The position numbers were made by a program, and so were the translations under genes. This document shows positions 35,685 through 44,212 of a stretch of 64,000 bases of DNA, piece after piece (the first letter of the stretch is position 1; each line of letters opens with the position of its first letter). Origin of the DNA: Methylobacterium amylolyticum (GTDB taxonomy: Bacteria > Pseudomonadota > Alphaproteobacteria > Rhizobiales > Beijerinckiaceae); the NCBI RefSeq assembly GCF_030700245.1, contig NZ_JAUYZI010000004.1:62001-126000 (forward strand), written 5' to 3'. A model generated the notes under the pieces. The model was not told the origin of the DNA. It worked only from the letters and a program-made list of their open reading frames with translations, and ran no database searches.

Positions 35685-35731
35685 CGCGCGCTCTTTCGCC
35701 GAACCGGTAACCGCCTCGGCGGAGAGCATCC
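35685..35731 (-). repeat. Dispersed repeat, family C copy 2
   Basis: On the minus strand reads GCTCTCCGCCGAGGCGG, TTACCGGTTCGGCGAAAGAG, matching copy 1 at 32571-32615 in opposite orientation. It lies between the deleted IS630 gene and copy B of the other repeat. Confidence 0.7.
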
Positions 35732-35801
35732 AAGCAGGTTTCGCCGAAGTGGTCGCCGGTTCGACGTCGAAAACCTGCGACGCGCCAAAGATCCAAGTGG
35801 G
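35732..35801 (+). repeat. Dispersed repeat, copy B
   Basis: Begins AAGCAGGTTTCGCCGAAGTG and contains GTCGAAAACCTGCG. It matches the minus-strand sequence at 16801-16871. Confidence 0.8.
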
Positions 35802-35831
35802 TGAAGCGTTGGCGTGCAGACGCGAGCCTGC

Positions 35832-37076
35832 TCAGATCTTCTTGACTTCGATCATGAAGGCGCCCACGGCCGCGGTGATCGCCTCCATCTGCGCTTCGAG
35901 GCGCGCGGTGGCCGCGAGCGCATCCTCAGCGGAGTCGGAGGCGCGCCGCGCACAGGTCGCAACCGCACCGATATTCTGGCCGACGACGGCGGTCTGGTCC
36001 GAGGCCGAGCGCGCGTTGCGGCCGATCTCCGCGACGGTCGCACCCTGCTGCTCGGAGGCGGCCGCCACCGCCGCCGCGCTGTGATCGACCATGCCGATCG
36101 CGTCGGCGATGCGGTCGATCGCCTGGACCGTGCCCGCCGTCGCGCCCTGCACCCCGGCGATGTGCTGAGAGATCTCGGCGGTCGCCCGGGTCGTCTGGCT
36201 GGCGAGTTCCTTGACCTCGGCGGCGACCACCGCGAAGCCGCGTCCCGCCGCGCCCGCCCGGGCCGCCTCGATCGTCGCGTTGAGCGCGAGCAGGTTCGTC
36301 TGGCTGGCGATCGCCGAGATCATGCTGACGACGGTGCCGATCTTCTGGGAGATGTCGGCGAGGGCCTGCACGCTGGTGCGCGCCTGAGCGGCCTCGACCA
36401 CGGCACGCTGGGTGGCTTGGCTGGTCTCCGCCATCTGGCGCGAGATCTCGTTGTTGGCCGCCGTCATCTCTTCCACGGCGGCGGCGACGGACTGCACATT
36501 GTCGCTCGTGGATCCCGCGCCGGATGTGGCGCCGGCCGCCGCCGTGGAGGTCTCGTCGGTGCTCTCGCGCACGGTCTGCACCGCTCCGCGCATCCCCTGC
36601 GTCGCTCGCGCCGACTGATCGAAGGCCCCCTGGATCGTCGTGTCGAAGGCGGTGATCGCGTCCGCCAGCGCCGTGACCTCGGCCCAGGACAGTACGGCAG
36701 CCACGTAGGCGCCGCTCGCGGCGTGGACCGCCGACACGTGCAGGTCGAGTGTCTTGGGCCCGAGCCGGATCTTGGTCCGCCAGGGCAGACGCGACGGGTC
36801 GGAGACGATCCCGCGCTGATGGTTCGGATTCTTGTGGAACACGTCCATCGAAGTCCCGACCATGGCGTCGGGCCGGACGGTCGACGGCAGGAAGGCCTGA
36901 AGCCCGCGCAGCGTCTGCACGCTGTGCCGATTGGCGTAGGTCACGGTGGCCGTGACCGGATCGAGGACGAGGACATTGACCGGAAGCGCGTCGAGCACGG
37001 CTTCGAAGTCCACAGTGCCGGCCGACTCGGTGGCGATGCGGTCGCTTTTCTTTCGGGTTGCAAGGAACATGACCAC
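35832..37076 (-). CDS. Cytoplasmic methyl-accepting chemotaxis protein with PAS domain
   Basis: A 414-residue chemoreceptor without transmembrane segments. A PAS-like domain (about 22-135, [19 protein letters not shown] ... [10 protein letters not shown]) precedes the signalling domain, whose hairpin tip is [20 protein letters not shown] with [18 protein letters not shown] next to it. It should signal to CheA/CheW inside the cell, sensing an internal cue such as redox state. No che genes are near. A second ATG six bases in is equally possible. Confidence 0.92.
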   Translation of the reverse strand: MVMFLATRKKSDRIATESAGTVDFEAVLDALPVNVLVLDPVTATVTYANRHSVQTLRGLQAFLPSTVRPDAMVGTSMDVFHKNPNHQRGIVSDPSRLPWRTKIRLGPKTLDLHVSAVHAASGAYVAAVLSWAEVTALADAITAFDTTIQGAFDQSARATQGMRGAVQTVRESTDETSTAAAGATSGAGSTSDNVQSVAAAVEEMTAANNEISRQMAETSQATQRAVVEAAQARTSVQALADISQKIGTVVSMISAIASQTNLLALNATIEAARAGAAGRGFAVVAAEVKELASQTTRATAEISQHIAGVQGATAGTVQAIDRIADAIGMVDHSAAAVAAASEQQGATVAEIGRNARSASDQTAVVGQNIGAVATCARRASDSAEDALAATARLEAQMEAITAAVGAFMIEVKKI

Positions 37077-37232
37077 CTCATGATGACTGCTAAGGTCAGT
37101 TTAGTTCTAAAATCGACATCTTAAATCTTCGTTGACGATATTTTAACCAAAGATTGTCTTTGTGATTGATCCAATTTTCAGTTGAAATAGGGCGCGATGC
37201 CTCTCCGGTGACAGGGCGGAGAACGCGCGGCT

Positions 37233-37430
37233 TCACCCGAAGCCGGCGTCCGGCCACGCGGATTCAGGCAGCCTTCGAAAGCGCGTCACCGGCCGGGACC
37301 GAAGGGCGACGGTGACGCGGGCCCCGGCGCGGTCGTCCCGCTTGGCCGCCGTGAAGGTTCCGCCCATCGCCTCGACGAAGGCCCAGGTGATGGCGAGGCC
37401 GAGGGCGGTCGGCGAGACGCTTGGTGCGGC
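37233..37430 (-). pseudogene. Histidine kinase C-terminal remnant
   Basis: Minus-strand ALGLAITWAFVEAMGGTFTA, then AKRDDRAGARVTVALRS is the last part of a HATPase_c domain (G2 box onwards). The preceding sequence is replaced by 19-base tandem repeats, so the gene is truncated. Confidence 0.7.
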
Positions 37431-37490
37431 GGCTGACCCGTGGTGCGGCGGCTGACCCGTGGTGCGGCGGCCGACCCGTGGTGCGGCACC
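37422..37490. repeat. Tandem 19-base repeat
   Basis: TGGTGCGGCGGCTGACCCG occurs at 37422-37440 and 37441-37459, with a one-base variant at 37460-37478 and a partial fourth copy. Because 19 is not a multiple of 3, each unit changes frame. Confidence 0.9.
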
Positions 37491-37646
37491 GATGGTCCGG
37501 ACGACGCGCATGCGAAGGCTCCGTCCGGGCGATTGCCCGGCGGCGCGGCGCGTCCTGCATCGCGCATCAGGGAGCGAGGCGGGCTCGGAGCCTCCGGTAG
37601 CGGCGAGGCCTGAGGGGCTGGGGCACCGGAGCAGGTGCCCCGCCGC

Positions 37647-39026
37647 TCAGGCGCCGATCCACTTCATGACGATCAGCGTGCCGGTCACGGTCAGCGCGCC
37701 GCCGATGCGGGTGGCGATCTGGGCGAAGGGCATCAGCGCCATGCGGTCGGCGGCGGTGAGGATCGCCACGTCGCCGGTGCCGCCCTGACCGCTGTGGCAG
37801 GCGTTCACGATCGCGGTCTCGATCGGGTACATGCCCATGGCGCGCCCGACGAAGAAGCCCACCGTCATCAGGGTCGAGACCGTGGCGACGATGGTGATCA
37901 GGTTCACCAGCGTGAACGCGGCCATCAGCTCGGCCCACGGGGTCAGCGCCACGCCGATCGCGAACAGCAGCGGGTAGGTCATGCTGATCTGCACGAACTT
38001 GTAGACCACGAAGCCGCCGGCCTGGAGGTGGGGCGAGACGGCGCTGGCGAGCTTGGCGAACACGGCCAGGAACAGCATCGCCACCGGCGCCGGCAGGCCG
38101 AAGATGTGGTGGCACATCACGCCCAGCAGATAGAGCGTGATCGCGGTCAGCCCCGCCGCGCCGACGGTCGCCGGGTCGATCTGGCCGCGGGCGGCCTCGG
38201 CCTTGGCCTGCGCGTCGCTCGACTTCATCTCCTCGGAATCGGGTTGCAGCTTCCCGTTGCCGGTGAGGTGCGGAACCTTCTTGCCGACGTAGTTCAGGGT
38301 GCCGGAGAGGACGATCGCGGTGAGCGAGCCCAGCATCACCGGCGGCAGCACCTGGGCGAACACCACGCCCTGCTGCGAGCCGAGGATCGTCGCGTAGCCG
38401 ATCGACAGCGGGATCGCGCCCTCGCCGACGCCGCCGGCCATGATCGGCACGACGATGAAGAAGAAGGTCTTGTAGGCGCCGATCCCGAGCAGGGTCCCGA
38501 CCAGGGTGCCGACGATGCCCGCCGCCACCGAGCCGATCGCCAGCGGCGCGAAGATCTTGAGGAAGCCCTTGATCAGCACCTCGCGGTCCATGCCGAGGAT
38601 CGAGCCGACGATGATCGTGGCGATGTAGATGTAGAGGAAGTTCGTGAACTTGGTGAAGTCGATGATCGCCTTCTCCATCTGCGGCGGCACGAGCTTGTAG
38701 TAGACGAGTGCCGACGGGATGAAGGTCGCGAAGATCGCGCCCGCGCCGATGTTCTTCAGGATCGGGATCCGCTTGCCGATCTCGGCGCAGGTGAAGCCGC
38801 CCATGATCAGCACCGCGATCATCGTCGGGCCGTCGGGCTTGATCTCGCCCTCCTGGACGAGGACGGTGATCAGGATGGCGACGATGACGTAGATCGGCAG
38901 CGGGATGATGCCGATCTTGGTGTCAATCAGGCGCCACCAGCCCTCGGGCCAGAAGCGGCGCGCCCGCGGCTCGGCGGGGACGGCGTCCGGGGGCGTTGCA
39001 CCCGTCGTCGAGGCGGAGCTGGTCAT
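37647..39026 (-). CDS. 2-hydroxycarboxylate transporter family (citrate/malate:Na+ symporter)
   Basis: A 459-residue carrier with about eleven hydrophobic segments starting MTSSASTTGATPPDA. The 2HCT re-entrant loop motifs are present: MAGGVGEGAIPLSIGYA (GGxG) and CHSGQGGTGDVAILTAADRM (GGTGD). Family members such as CitS, MaeN and CimH move citrate, malate or related acids with sodium or protons. No two-component regulator or lyase is adjacent. A long upstream in-frame extension is arginine-rich and rejected. Confidence 0.9.
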   Translation of the reverse strand: MTSSASTTGATPPDAVPAEPRARRFWPEGWWRLIDTKIGIIPLPIYVIVAILITVLVQEGEIKPDGPTMIAVLIMGGFTCAEIGKRIPILKNIGAGAIFATFIPSALVYYKLVPPQMEKAIIDFTKFTNFLYIYIATIIVGSILGMDREVLIKGFLKIFAPLAIGSVAAGIVGTLVGTLLGIGAYKTFFFIVVPIMAGGVGEGAIPLSIGYATILGSQQGVVFAQVLPPVMLGSLTAIVLSGTLNYVGKKVPHLTGNGKLQPDSEEMKSSDAQAKAEAARGQIDPATVGAAGLTAITLYLLGVMCHHIFGLPAPVAMLFLAVFAKLASAVSPHLQAGGFVVYKFVQISMTYPLLFAIGVALTPWAELMAAFTLVNLITIVATVSTLMTVGFFVGRAMGMYPIETAIVNACHSGQGGTGDVAILTAADRMALMPFAQIATRIGGALTVTGTLIVMKWIGA

Positions 39027-39316
39027 CGACGTCCTCCCGGGGCGGCCTCTCGCGGGCCGCTCAGTCCTGGTCGACGCACCGCCCGGGGCTGGCGGGAACG
39101 GTCCCGCCCTGTCCTCCGGGCGGGTGCGGCCGGCGATAGAGTGATCTCGCGCCCGGGGTATCAGTGCATCCGGACGGCGGCAACGCGAGGCGCGGGACAA
39201 AGGCCCCCGGCTGTAGGGTCGGCGGCTTCACGTTTTCGTCGGTCCGCGCACCGGGCCTGCATCAGCCGCCGGTCTGCCCCCGCCTCTGCCCGCGCGGATG
39301 TGCGGTCCGGAGCACG
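39027..39316. other. Leader of the 2HCT gene
   Basis: About 290 bases between the carrier start and the porin terminator. It should carry the carrier promoter; no gene or repeat recognised. Confidence 0.35.
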
Positions 39317-39343
39317 AAAAAGGCCCGGCGCTGAGGCCGGGCC
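39317..39343 (-). terminator. Rho-independent terminator of the porin gene
   Basis: On the minus strand, an 8-base perfect stem GGCCCGGC / GCCGGGCC with a 6-base loop is followed by five T residues. It lies about 70 bases after the porin stop. Confidence 0.8.
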
Positions 39344-39411
39344 CTTGAGGTCCGCGAGGGACGGAGGTCGCTTCGGGCCCCGGAGCTTCGTGCCCGGGGC
39401 CGCTTCGGCGA

Positions 39412-41100
39412 TCAGAAGTCGCGCTGGACGCGGATGCGGACCTGGCTGACGCCGTCGTTGGTGGCGGTGCGCACGAGGCCGCCGGCGTTGATCGCGGCGA
39501 CGCGGCTGTAGGCGGTCGGATCCTTGTCGAGGTCGATCACCCGGCCGCGCTGCACGCCGATCTGCGTGTAGAGGCCTTCCACACCGATATCGAGGTCCTT
39601 GACCGGCGACCAGATCAGGTTGGCGCCCGCCACGAACTGGTAGGTGTCGCGCAGCGCCTGGCTGAGCTGGTAGAACCGCGTGCCGGGCAAGCCGATGCCG
39701 TTCGCGGCGAACGAGTTGTTCGGGTTAATGACGTTGAAGACCAGGCCCTGGGCCGCGCGGGCCCCGGCCCCGAAGTCCATCTCGCCGTAGCTGCCGAACA
39801 CCGCCGAGCGCCACTCCGGAGCCCAGTAGTGCAGGTAGGCCGCCGACACCGTGAAGGAGTTCGACTTCTGGATCTGCCCGGTGATCGGGTTGACCGTCGC
39901 GTCCGCGAAGTACTGCTGGAACTTCTGGCCCTGGATGGTCGCGGAGTTCTGGATGTAGCCACCCGAGTACGAGGAGTAGCCGGTGTAGAGCTGCGCGCCT
40001 TCGCCGTAGGCCGCCTGGAGGTAGAAGGTGTCGCCCGGGGCGATGAACGGCGCGTTGACCTTCAGGCCGCCCTGCACCGCCCAGCCGTAATCGGTGCGGG
40101 TGTGCGGGAAGGCGAGCTGAGACCCGTTGGCCGCGGTGGCGGCGGTTCCGAGGCCCGCTCCGGGGACGAAGCCCAGGACGTTGTTCTGGACGTTGTTGGC
40201 GTTCAGCTCGTGCACCGCGGCCGAGAGCTGGGCCGAGCCCCAGGCGCTGTCGTAGCGCAGGGCGCCGACGAAGTCGGGCAGGCGGCTCTTCTCGATGCCG
40301 TCGACGAAGTTGAAGCGCGACGGGAACCCGGCGGCGTTGTAGCCGGTGATCACCGGGATCGGCGAGCTCGTGATGCCGAAGTTCGCGACTGCGGCGTTGG
40401 TCGCGACGGCGTTCGCGTTGACGGTCGGCGAGAACAGGCCGCTGCGGCGGAAGACCGGGTCTTCGACCGAGAGCGTGGCGGAGAAGCCGTTGCCCAGCGT
40501 GGCGGTGTAGGCCAGCAGGTTGGTGGAGGCGATGTCCGAGCCGGCGGTGGCGGCGGTGAACTCGAAGTCGTGGGCGTAGAAGTCGAAGAACGAGGACGCG
40601 CGGCCGGCGGTGATGCCGGCGAACTGCACGAACGCCTTGTCGGCGTTCACGTACATCTGCGAGCGGCCGAACTGATCGACGCCGAGGCCCGGGAAGGCCT
40701 GCGCGATGCGCTGCTGGGTGCCGGACGTGCCGCCGCCGTACGGGCCGCCGGTGCGGGAGGCGACCTCGATGCGCAGGAAGGCGCGCAGGGTGCCGTAGCC
40801 GGTCTGGGTGCGGGCATCGACGTTGATGCGGGCGAGGCCGCGGTAGCCGGCGGTGTCGCCGCCCTGGCCGAACTGCCGGGTGTAGGCGGTCTGGTAGCCG
40901 CCCTCGAACCGGGCGCGGCCGGAGAGGCGGATGCAGGTGTCGGTGCCGGGGATGTAGAAGAAGCCGGCGCCGTAGGCGGTGCAGATGCGGACGTACTCGA
41001 TCGGCACCGCCTTCTTGACGGGCAGGTCGGCGGCGTGGGCTGCTCCGACCGCGGCGAAGGCGGCGGCCGAACCGAGCAGCGAGCTCCTCAAGAGCTTCAT
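39412..41100 (-). CDS. Porin (alphaproteobacterial Omp2b-like family)
   Basis: A 562-residue outer-membrane porin with a signal peptide (MKLLRSSLLGSAAAFAAVGA, cleaved after AAHA). It starts mature with ADLPVKKAVPIEYVRIC, then GAGFFYIPGTDTCIRLSGRA, the standard start of the Rhizobiales/Methylobacterium porin family, and ends with VRIRVQRDF, the terminal phenylalanine used for barrel insertion. The gene has its own terminator and a ~400-base upstream region. Confidence 0.93.
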   Translation of the reverse strand: MKLLRSSLLGSAAAFAAVGAAHAADLPVKKAVPIEYVRICTAYGAGFFYIPGTDTCIRLSGRARFEGGYQTAYTRQFGQGGDTAGYRGLARINVDARTQTGYGTLRAFLRIEVASRTGGPYGGGTSGTQQRIAQAFPGLGVDQFGRSQMYVNADKAFVQFAGITAGRASSFFDFYAHDFEFTAATAGSDIASTNLLAYTATLGNGFSATLSVEDPVFRRSGLFSPTVNANAVATNAAVANFGITSSPIPVITGYNAAGFPSRFNFVDGIEKSRLPDFVGALRYDSAWGSAQLSAAVHELNANNVQNNVLGFVPGAGLGTAATAANGSQLAFPHTRTDYGWAVQGGLKVNAPFIAPGDTFYLQAAYGEGAQLYTGYSSYSGGYIQNSATIQGQKFQQYFADATVNPITGQIQKSNSFTVSAAYLHYWAPEWRSAVFGSYGEMDFGAGARAAQGLVFNVINPNNSFAANGIGLPGTRFYQLSQALRDTYQFVAGANLIWSPVKDLDIGVEGLYTQIGVQRGRVIDLDKDPTAYSRVAAINAGGLVRTATNDGVSQVRIRVQRDF

Positions 41101-41497
41101 CGAATTCTCCAAAGCTTCGAGACCCGTGAGTGCGGTCGTGCCCGGTTGGTCCGAGTCTCGCCGCGCATTCCGTTTTGCGGCCTGCGTCTTGGCGGCAGGC
41201 TCATGCGGGCTCTCTGTTTGGAGATGCCCCCGTGCACGCTCACCATGTGCGAACGGGTTTCGCGGGGCAACGCAGATTTGCGGGATGCGCGGCGGTTCCG
41301 ATGCGATGTTGCCGGGCCGCAACAATTGCACGGCCTATAGCCGCCGCCGTCCTGTGAAAGCGGTGGAAAGGTCGCGGCGGTGGGCCGAATGCTTCCGATG
41401 CATTGTGCAAAACCGTCCGGCCGCGGGCGGTCGGGCGAATCGCCGGACCCGCCGCTCCGCGGGCCGGGCGGACGGTTTCCCAGCCCGCCGGAGCGGC
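41101..41497. other. Porin upstream region
   Basis: About 400 bases between the porin start and the end of the next minus-strand gene. It should hold the porin promoter and leader; I see no gene, and no clear hairpin or repeat. Confidence 0.35.
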
Positions 41498-42199
41498 TCA
41501 CATCGGCGGCGTCAGGCCGTCCTTCCCGACGGCGATGCGCCTGGCCGTCGCACGCCCGTCCTCGCGCGCCACGACGACGAATGCCTTCGCGCCCGCGGTG
41601 ATCGCCCCGCGATCGGCCGGCTCGAACGTCACCACCGGCGCCCCCGGCGGAACGAGGATCTGGATCGACTGCCCCTTGCCGTAATCGACGGTCAGCGTGC
41701 GCTCCGCCCCGCCGCCGCGCGCCGTGACGGTGCCGTTCGTCATGGTGCTCTTCACCCGCGGGCCCGCCTCCGGCGCGATGTCGGGGGCGGTGGAGCGCAC
41801 GTCCGCCGTCACTTGGCCGTTCGTCATCGTGCTCCTCACCCGCGCTCCCCCCGCCGTGGGATCGGCGATGGCGTCCCACGGGTAGCGGCCTTCGCCGGTG
41901 CCGCGCATCGATTCGGGGAACAGCACCACCTCCAGCGCCACCGGCGGCTCGTCCCGGGTAGCGGTGCCGATGAACACCCCGTCCCGGATCGCGTCGAGGC
42001 TCGACGGCACCACCCAGGAGATACGGGCGTCCGGGGCCACGGTGAAGCGGTCCTCGCGGCCGTCCGCGGTCCTGAGGGTGACCGTGGCGCCCTCGACCGC
42101 GGCGATCGTGCCGCGCAGGCGTTCGACCTGCGGCGCTGCCCGCGCGGTCACGGGGAGCGCGAGCATGACAGTCAGGGCGATCGTCGGGATGCGTGTCAT
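41498..42199 (-). CDS. Secreted hypothetical protein with repeated STMTNG segments
   Basis: A 233-residue protein with a signal peptide (MTRIPTIALTVMLALPVTA). The N-terminal half resembles small beta-barrel RNA/metal-oxide-type exported domains (VERLRGTIAAVEGATVTLRT). Two copies of a short unit, VRSTMTNGQVTA and VKSTMTNGTVTA, lie about 30 residues apart. A beta-rich C-terminus ends RRIAVGKDGLTPPM. No specific family could be named. Confidence 0.6.
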   Translation of the reverse strand: MTRIPTIALTVMLALPVTARAAPQVERLRGTIAAVEGATVTLRTADGREDRFTVAPDARISWVVPSSLDAIRDGVFIGTATRDEPPVALEVVLFPESMRGTGEGRYPWDAIADPTAGGARVRSTMTNGQVTADVRSTAPDIAPEAGPRVKSTMTNGTVTARGGGAERTLTVDYGKGQSIQILVPPGAPVVTFEPADRGAITAGAKAFVVVAREDGRATARRIAVGKDGLTPPM

Positions 42200-42464
42200 G
42201 GGATCCGGTCCTCCGGGCGGCGCGGGCCTGTTGGGCGGCGCGGGCCTGTGCGGGTGCCCCCGTGTACGCCGCGGGCCCCGATCGGTTCCGCCCTCCCCGC
42301 GACGGGCACCGCCGGCCTCCGAAGCGACCGCCGTCCCGCCGGTGTGGAGGCGGATGCGCGGTAACGGGAGATTCCGGGAGCGTCGCTAGGGTCCCCCGCG
42401 CCGGCCGACCCGCGGGACACCGCGGCGCCCCGCCGGACGCCAGCCCGATCGAGGACGGACCAGC

Positions 42465-42956
42465 ATGCCCGCCAACCTGCACGCCGCCCGCTCGCACTTT
42501 TCCCGCTTGCATCCATCCCGCCTGCACACCTCCCGCCGCGCCCGCCGCCGCCTCCTGGGCGCGTGCGCGGCCTGGAGCGTCGCCGCCTTCGCCGCGTCGG
42601 CCGAGCAGCCCTCGGCCAAGCTGTGCCTGAACGAGACCTCGACGCCCGCGACCCAGGCCTGCCTGCACCGGGCCCTCGACGAGGCCGACGCGCGGCTCAA
42701 CGCCGCTTACCGGAAGGCGCTCGCGGTGATCGACGGCGACGACCGCGGGATGGACGCGGCGGCGAAGGCCGCCTGGAAGGCCCAGCTCGCCGCGGCGCAG
42801 CGCGCCTGGATCGCATTCCGGGACGCGGATTGCGGCGACCTTATCCTCAGCGAGTGGGCGAGCGGCAGCGGCGCCACCGGCGCGCAGTACGCCTGCCGCT
42901 ACGACAGGACCGTCCAGCGCACCGCGGATCTGCTGAGCCGGTATCCGCTCCATTAG
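42465..42956 (+). CDS. LprI-like (DUF1311) periplasmic lysozyme-inhibitor-type protein
   Basis: A 163-residue protein. The leader is basic with histidines before an AACAAWSVAAFAASA-like hydrophobic segment, so the true start may be further in. The mature part has the LprI pattern: CLNET, TQACLHRALDEADARLNAAY, AWIAFRDADC, and GATGAQYAC with four cysteines. Relatives inhibit lysozyme or have unknown envelope roles. Confidence 0.75.
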   Translation: MPANLHAARSHFSRLHPSRLHTSRRARRRLLGACAAWSVAAFAASAEQPSAKLCLNETSTPATQACLHRALDEADARLNAAYRKALAVIDGDDRGMDAAAKAAWKAQLAAAQRAWIAFRDADCGDLILSEWASGSGATGAQYACRYDRTVQRTADLLSRYPLH

Positions 42957-43083
42957 GGCGCGATGCGCAGAACCGGGGACCGGCATCCGCGAAGGATGTT
43001 TTTTGCGATTCCAGTGGTCTGGGGCGATCCTCGCCGAAGCGGATCCCGGTTTGGCACTGCGCCGGGCCAGCCCAGCGGACGCG

Positions 43084-43443
43084 TCAATCGCCGAGATCCA
43101 CGAGCCGGGCGAGGAACGGGGCCGCGGCCGCCGACGCCGCGGCTTCGGCCGCCCGGTACTGCGCCACCACCTCGGCGCCGAAGGGGGAGAGGCGGGCGCC
43201 GCCGCCGGCCCGGCCGCCGACCTGCGCCTCGACCACCGGCCGGCCGAAGCCGGCGTTCATCGCCTCCACGAGACACCACGCCCGGCGATAGGACATGCCG
43301 AGCGCCCGCCCCGCGGCCGCGATCGAGCCGTGCGCGGCGATCCCTTCGAGGAGCCGCACCTTGCCGGGGCCGAGCCGGTGGTCGGGCCCGAGATCGACCC
43401 GCAGGCTCAGGCGCGGGAGACCGGTCGCCTCGGCCGCGCCCAT
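43084..43443 (-). CDS. ModE-like winged-helix regulator
   Basis: A 119-residue protein equal to the N-terminal DNA-binding domain of ModE without the molybdate-binding part: LGPGKVRLLEGIAAHGSIAA, AGRALGMSYRRAWCLVEAMN, GGRAGGGARLSPFGAEVVAQY. It begins a few bases after hupE on the same strand, so the two are probably one transcript. The signal it senses is unknown. Confidence 0.85.
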   Translation of the reverse strand: MGAAEATGLPRLSLRVDLGPDHRLGPGKVRLLEGIAAHGSIAAAGRALGMSYRRAWCLVEAMNAGFGRPVVEAQVGGRAGGGARLSPFGAEVVAQYRAAEAAASAAAAPFLARLVDLGD

Positions 43444-43454
43444 GGCGGGCCGGT

Positions 43455-44036
43455 TCAGGCCGGCAGCGCCATCAGCGCGAGGCCCGCGGCCGCGACGCCG
43501 GCCCCGAGCGCGGGCGCCGCCCGGGACGTGCCGAGCCGCGCCCCCGCGAGGCCGAGCCCGATCCCGGCGGCGTGCAGCCCCGCGGTGGCCGCCAGGAACC
43601 CGAGCCCGTAGGCGAGGCCGGAGGCGGTCTCCGGCATCTCGGCGCCGTGGGCGTGGCCGTGGAACAGGGCGAACCCGCCGACGAGGGCGGCGAGCGCCGC
43701 CACCGGTGCGCGCAAGCCGACCATCGCCGCGAGGCCGAAGGCGACGATCGACAGGGCGATGCCGGTCTCGGCGTAGGGCAGAGCGACCCCCGCCATGCCG
43801 AGGCCGGCGCCGACGGTCATGAGGGTGAGGAACGCGGCCGGCAGCGCCCAGAGCGCCCGCCCGCCGCGCAGGGCCGCGAGCAGCCCGACCGCCACCATCG
43901 CCAGCACGTGGTCGGCCCCGAGCAAGGGGTGCAGGAAGCCGGCCTCCGCCCCCGTGGCGGCGCCGTGGCCGGGATGGGCGAGGGCGGCCTGCGGCAGCAG
44001 GAGCAGCGCGGCGGCGAGGGGGAGGAGACGCTTCAT
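43455..44036 (-). CDS. HupE/UreJ family membrane protein
   Basis: A 193-residue protein with a signal-like N-terminus (MKRLLPLAAALLLLPQAALA), then HPGHG and HPLLGADHVLAMVAVG, the histidine-rich HupE/UreJ core that binds nickel or cobalt, and about six hydrophobic helices including FALFHGHAHG. It is thought to import nickel for hydrogenase or urease. Neither enzyme is in the window. A ModE-like gene follows 11 bases downstream. Confidence 0.88.
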   Translation of the reverse strand: MKRLLPLAAALLLLPQAALAHPGHGAATGAEAGFLHPLLGADHVLAMVAVGLLAALRGGRALWALPAAFLTLMTVGAGLGMAGVALPYAETGIALSIVAFGLAAMVGLRAPVAALAALVGGFALFHGHAHGAEMPETASGLAYGLGFLAATAGLHAAGIGLGLAGARLGTSRAAPALGAGVAAAGLALMALPA

Positions 44037-44212
44037 CGACGGGCTCCGGTGGGTCTGGAGCCCGGATGTAGCGCCGTTCCCGCGGCGGAGCGAGAGGGCG
44101 GCGGCAAGCCTCTCGAAGCGGCGGAGCGTCGGGATTAAGGTGCGCGCGCCGGCCGAGGCCGCCGGGCCCGGCCCCGGGCGCCCGTGAGGACAGACCCCGT
44201 GAGGATCGACCG

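Noticed and set aside
37422..37490. 19-base repeats considered as a CRISPR array
   Set aside because: Units are directly adjacent with no spacers and there are no cas genes.
43000..43075. A possible third member of the CCGAAG repeat family near 43028-43060
   Set aside because: Only a short core (CGCCGAAGCGGATCCCGGTT) is shared, too little to call a copy by eye.
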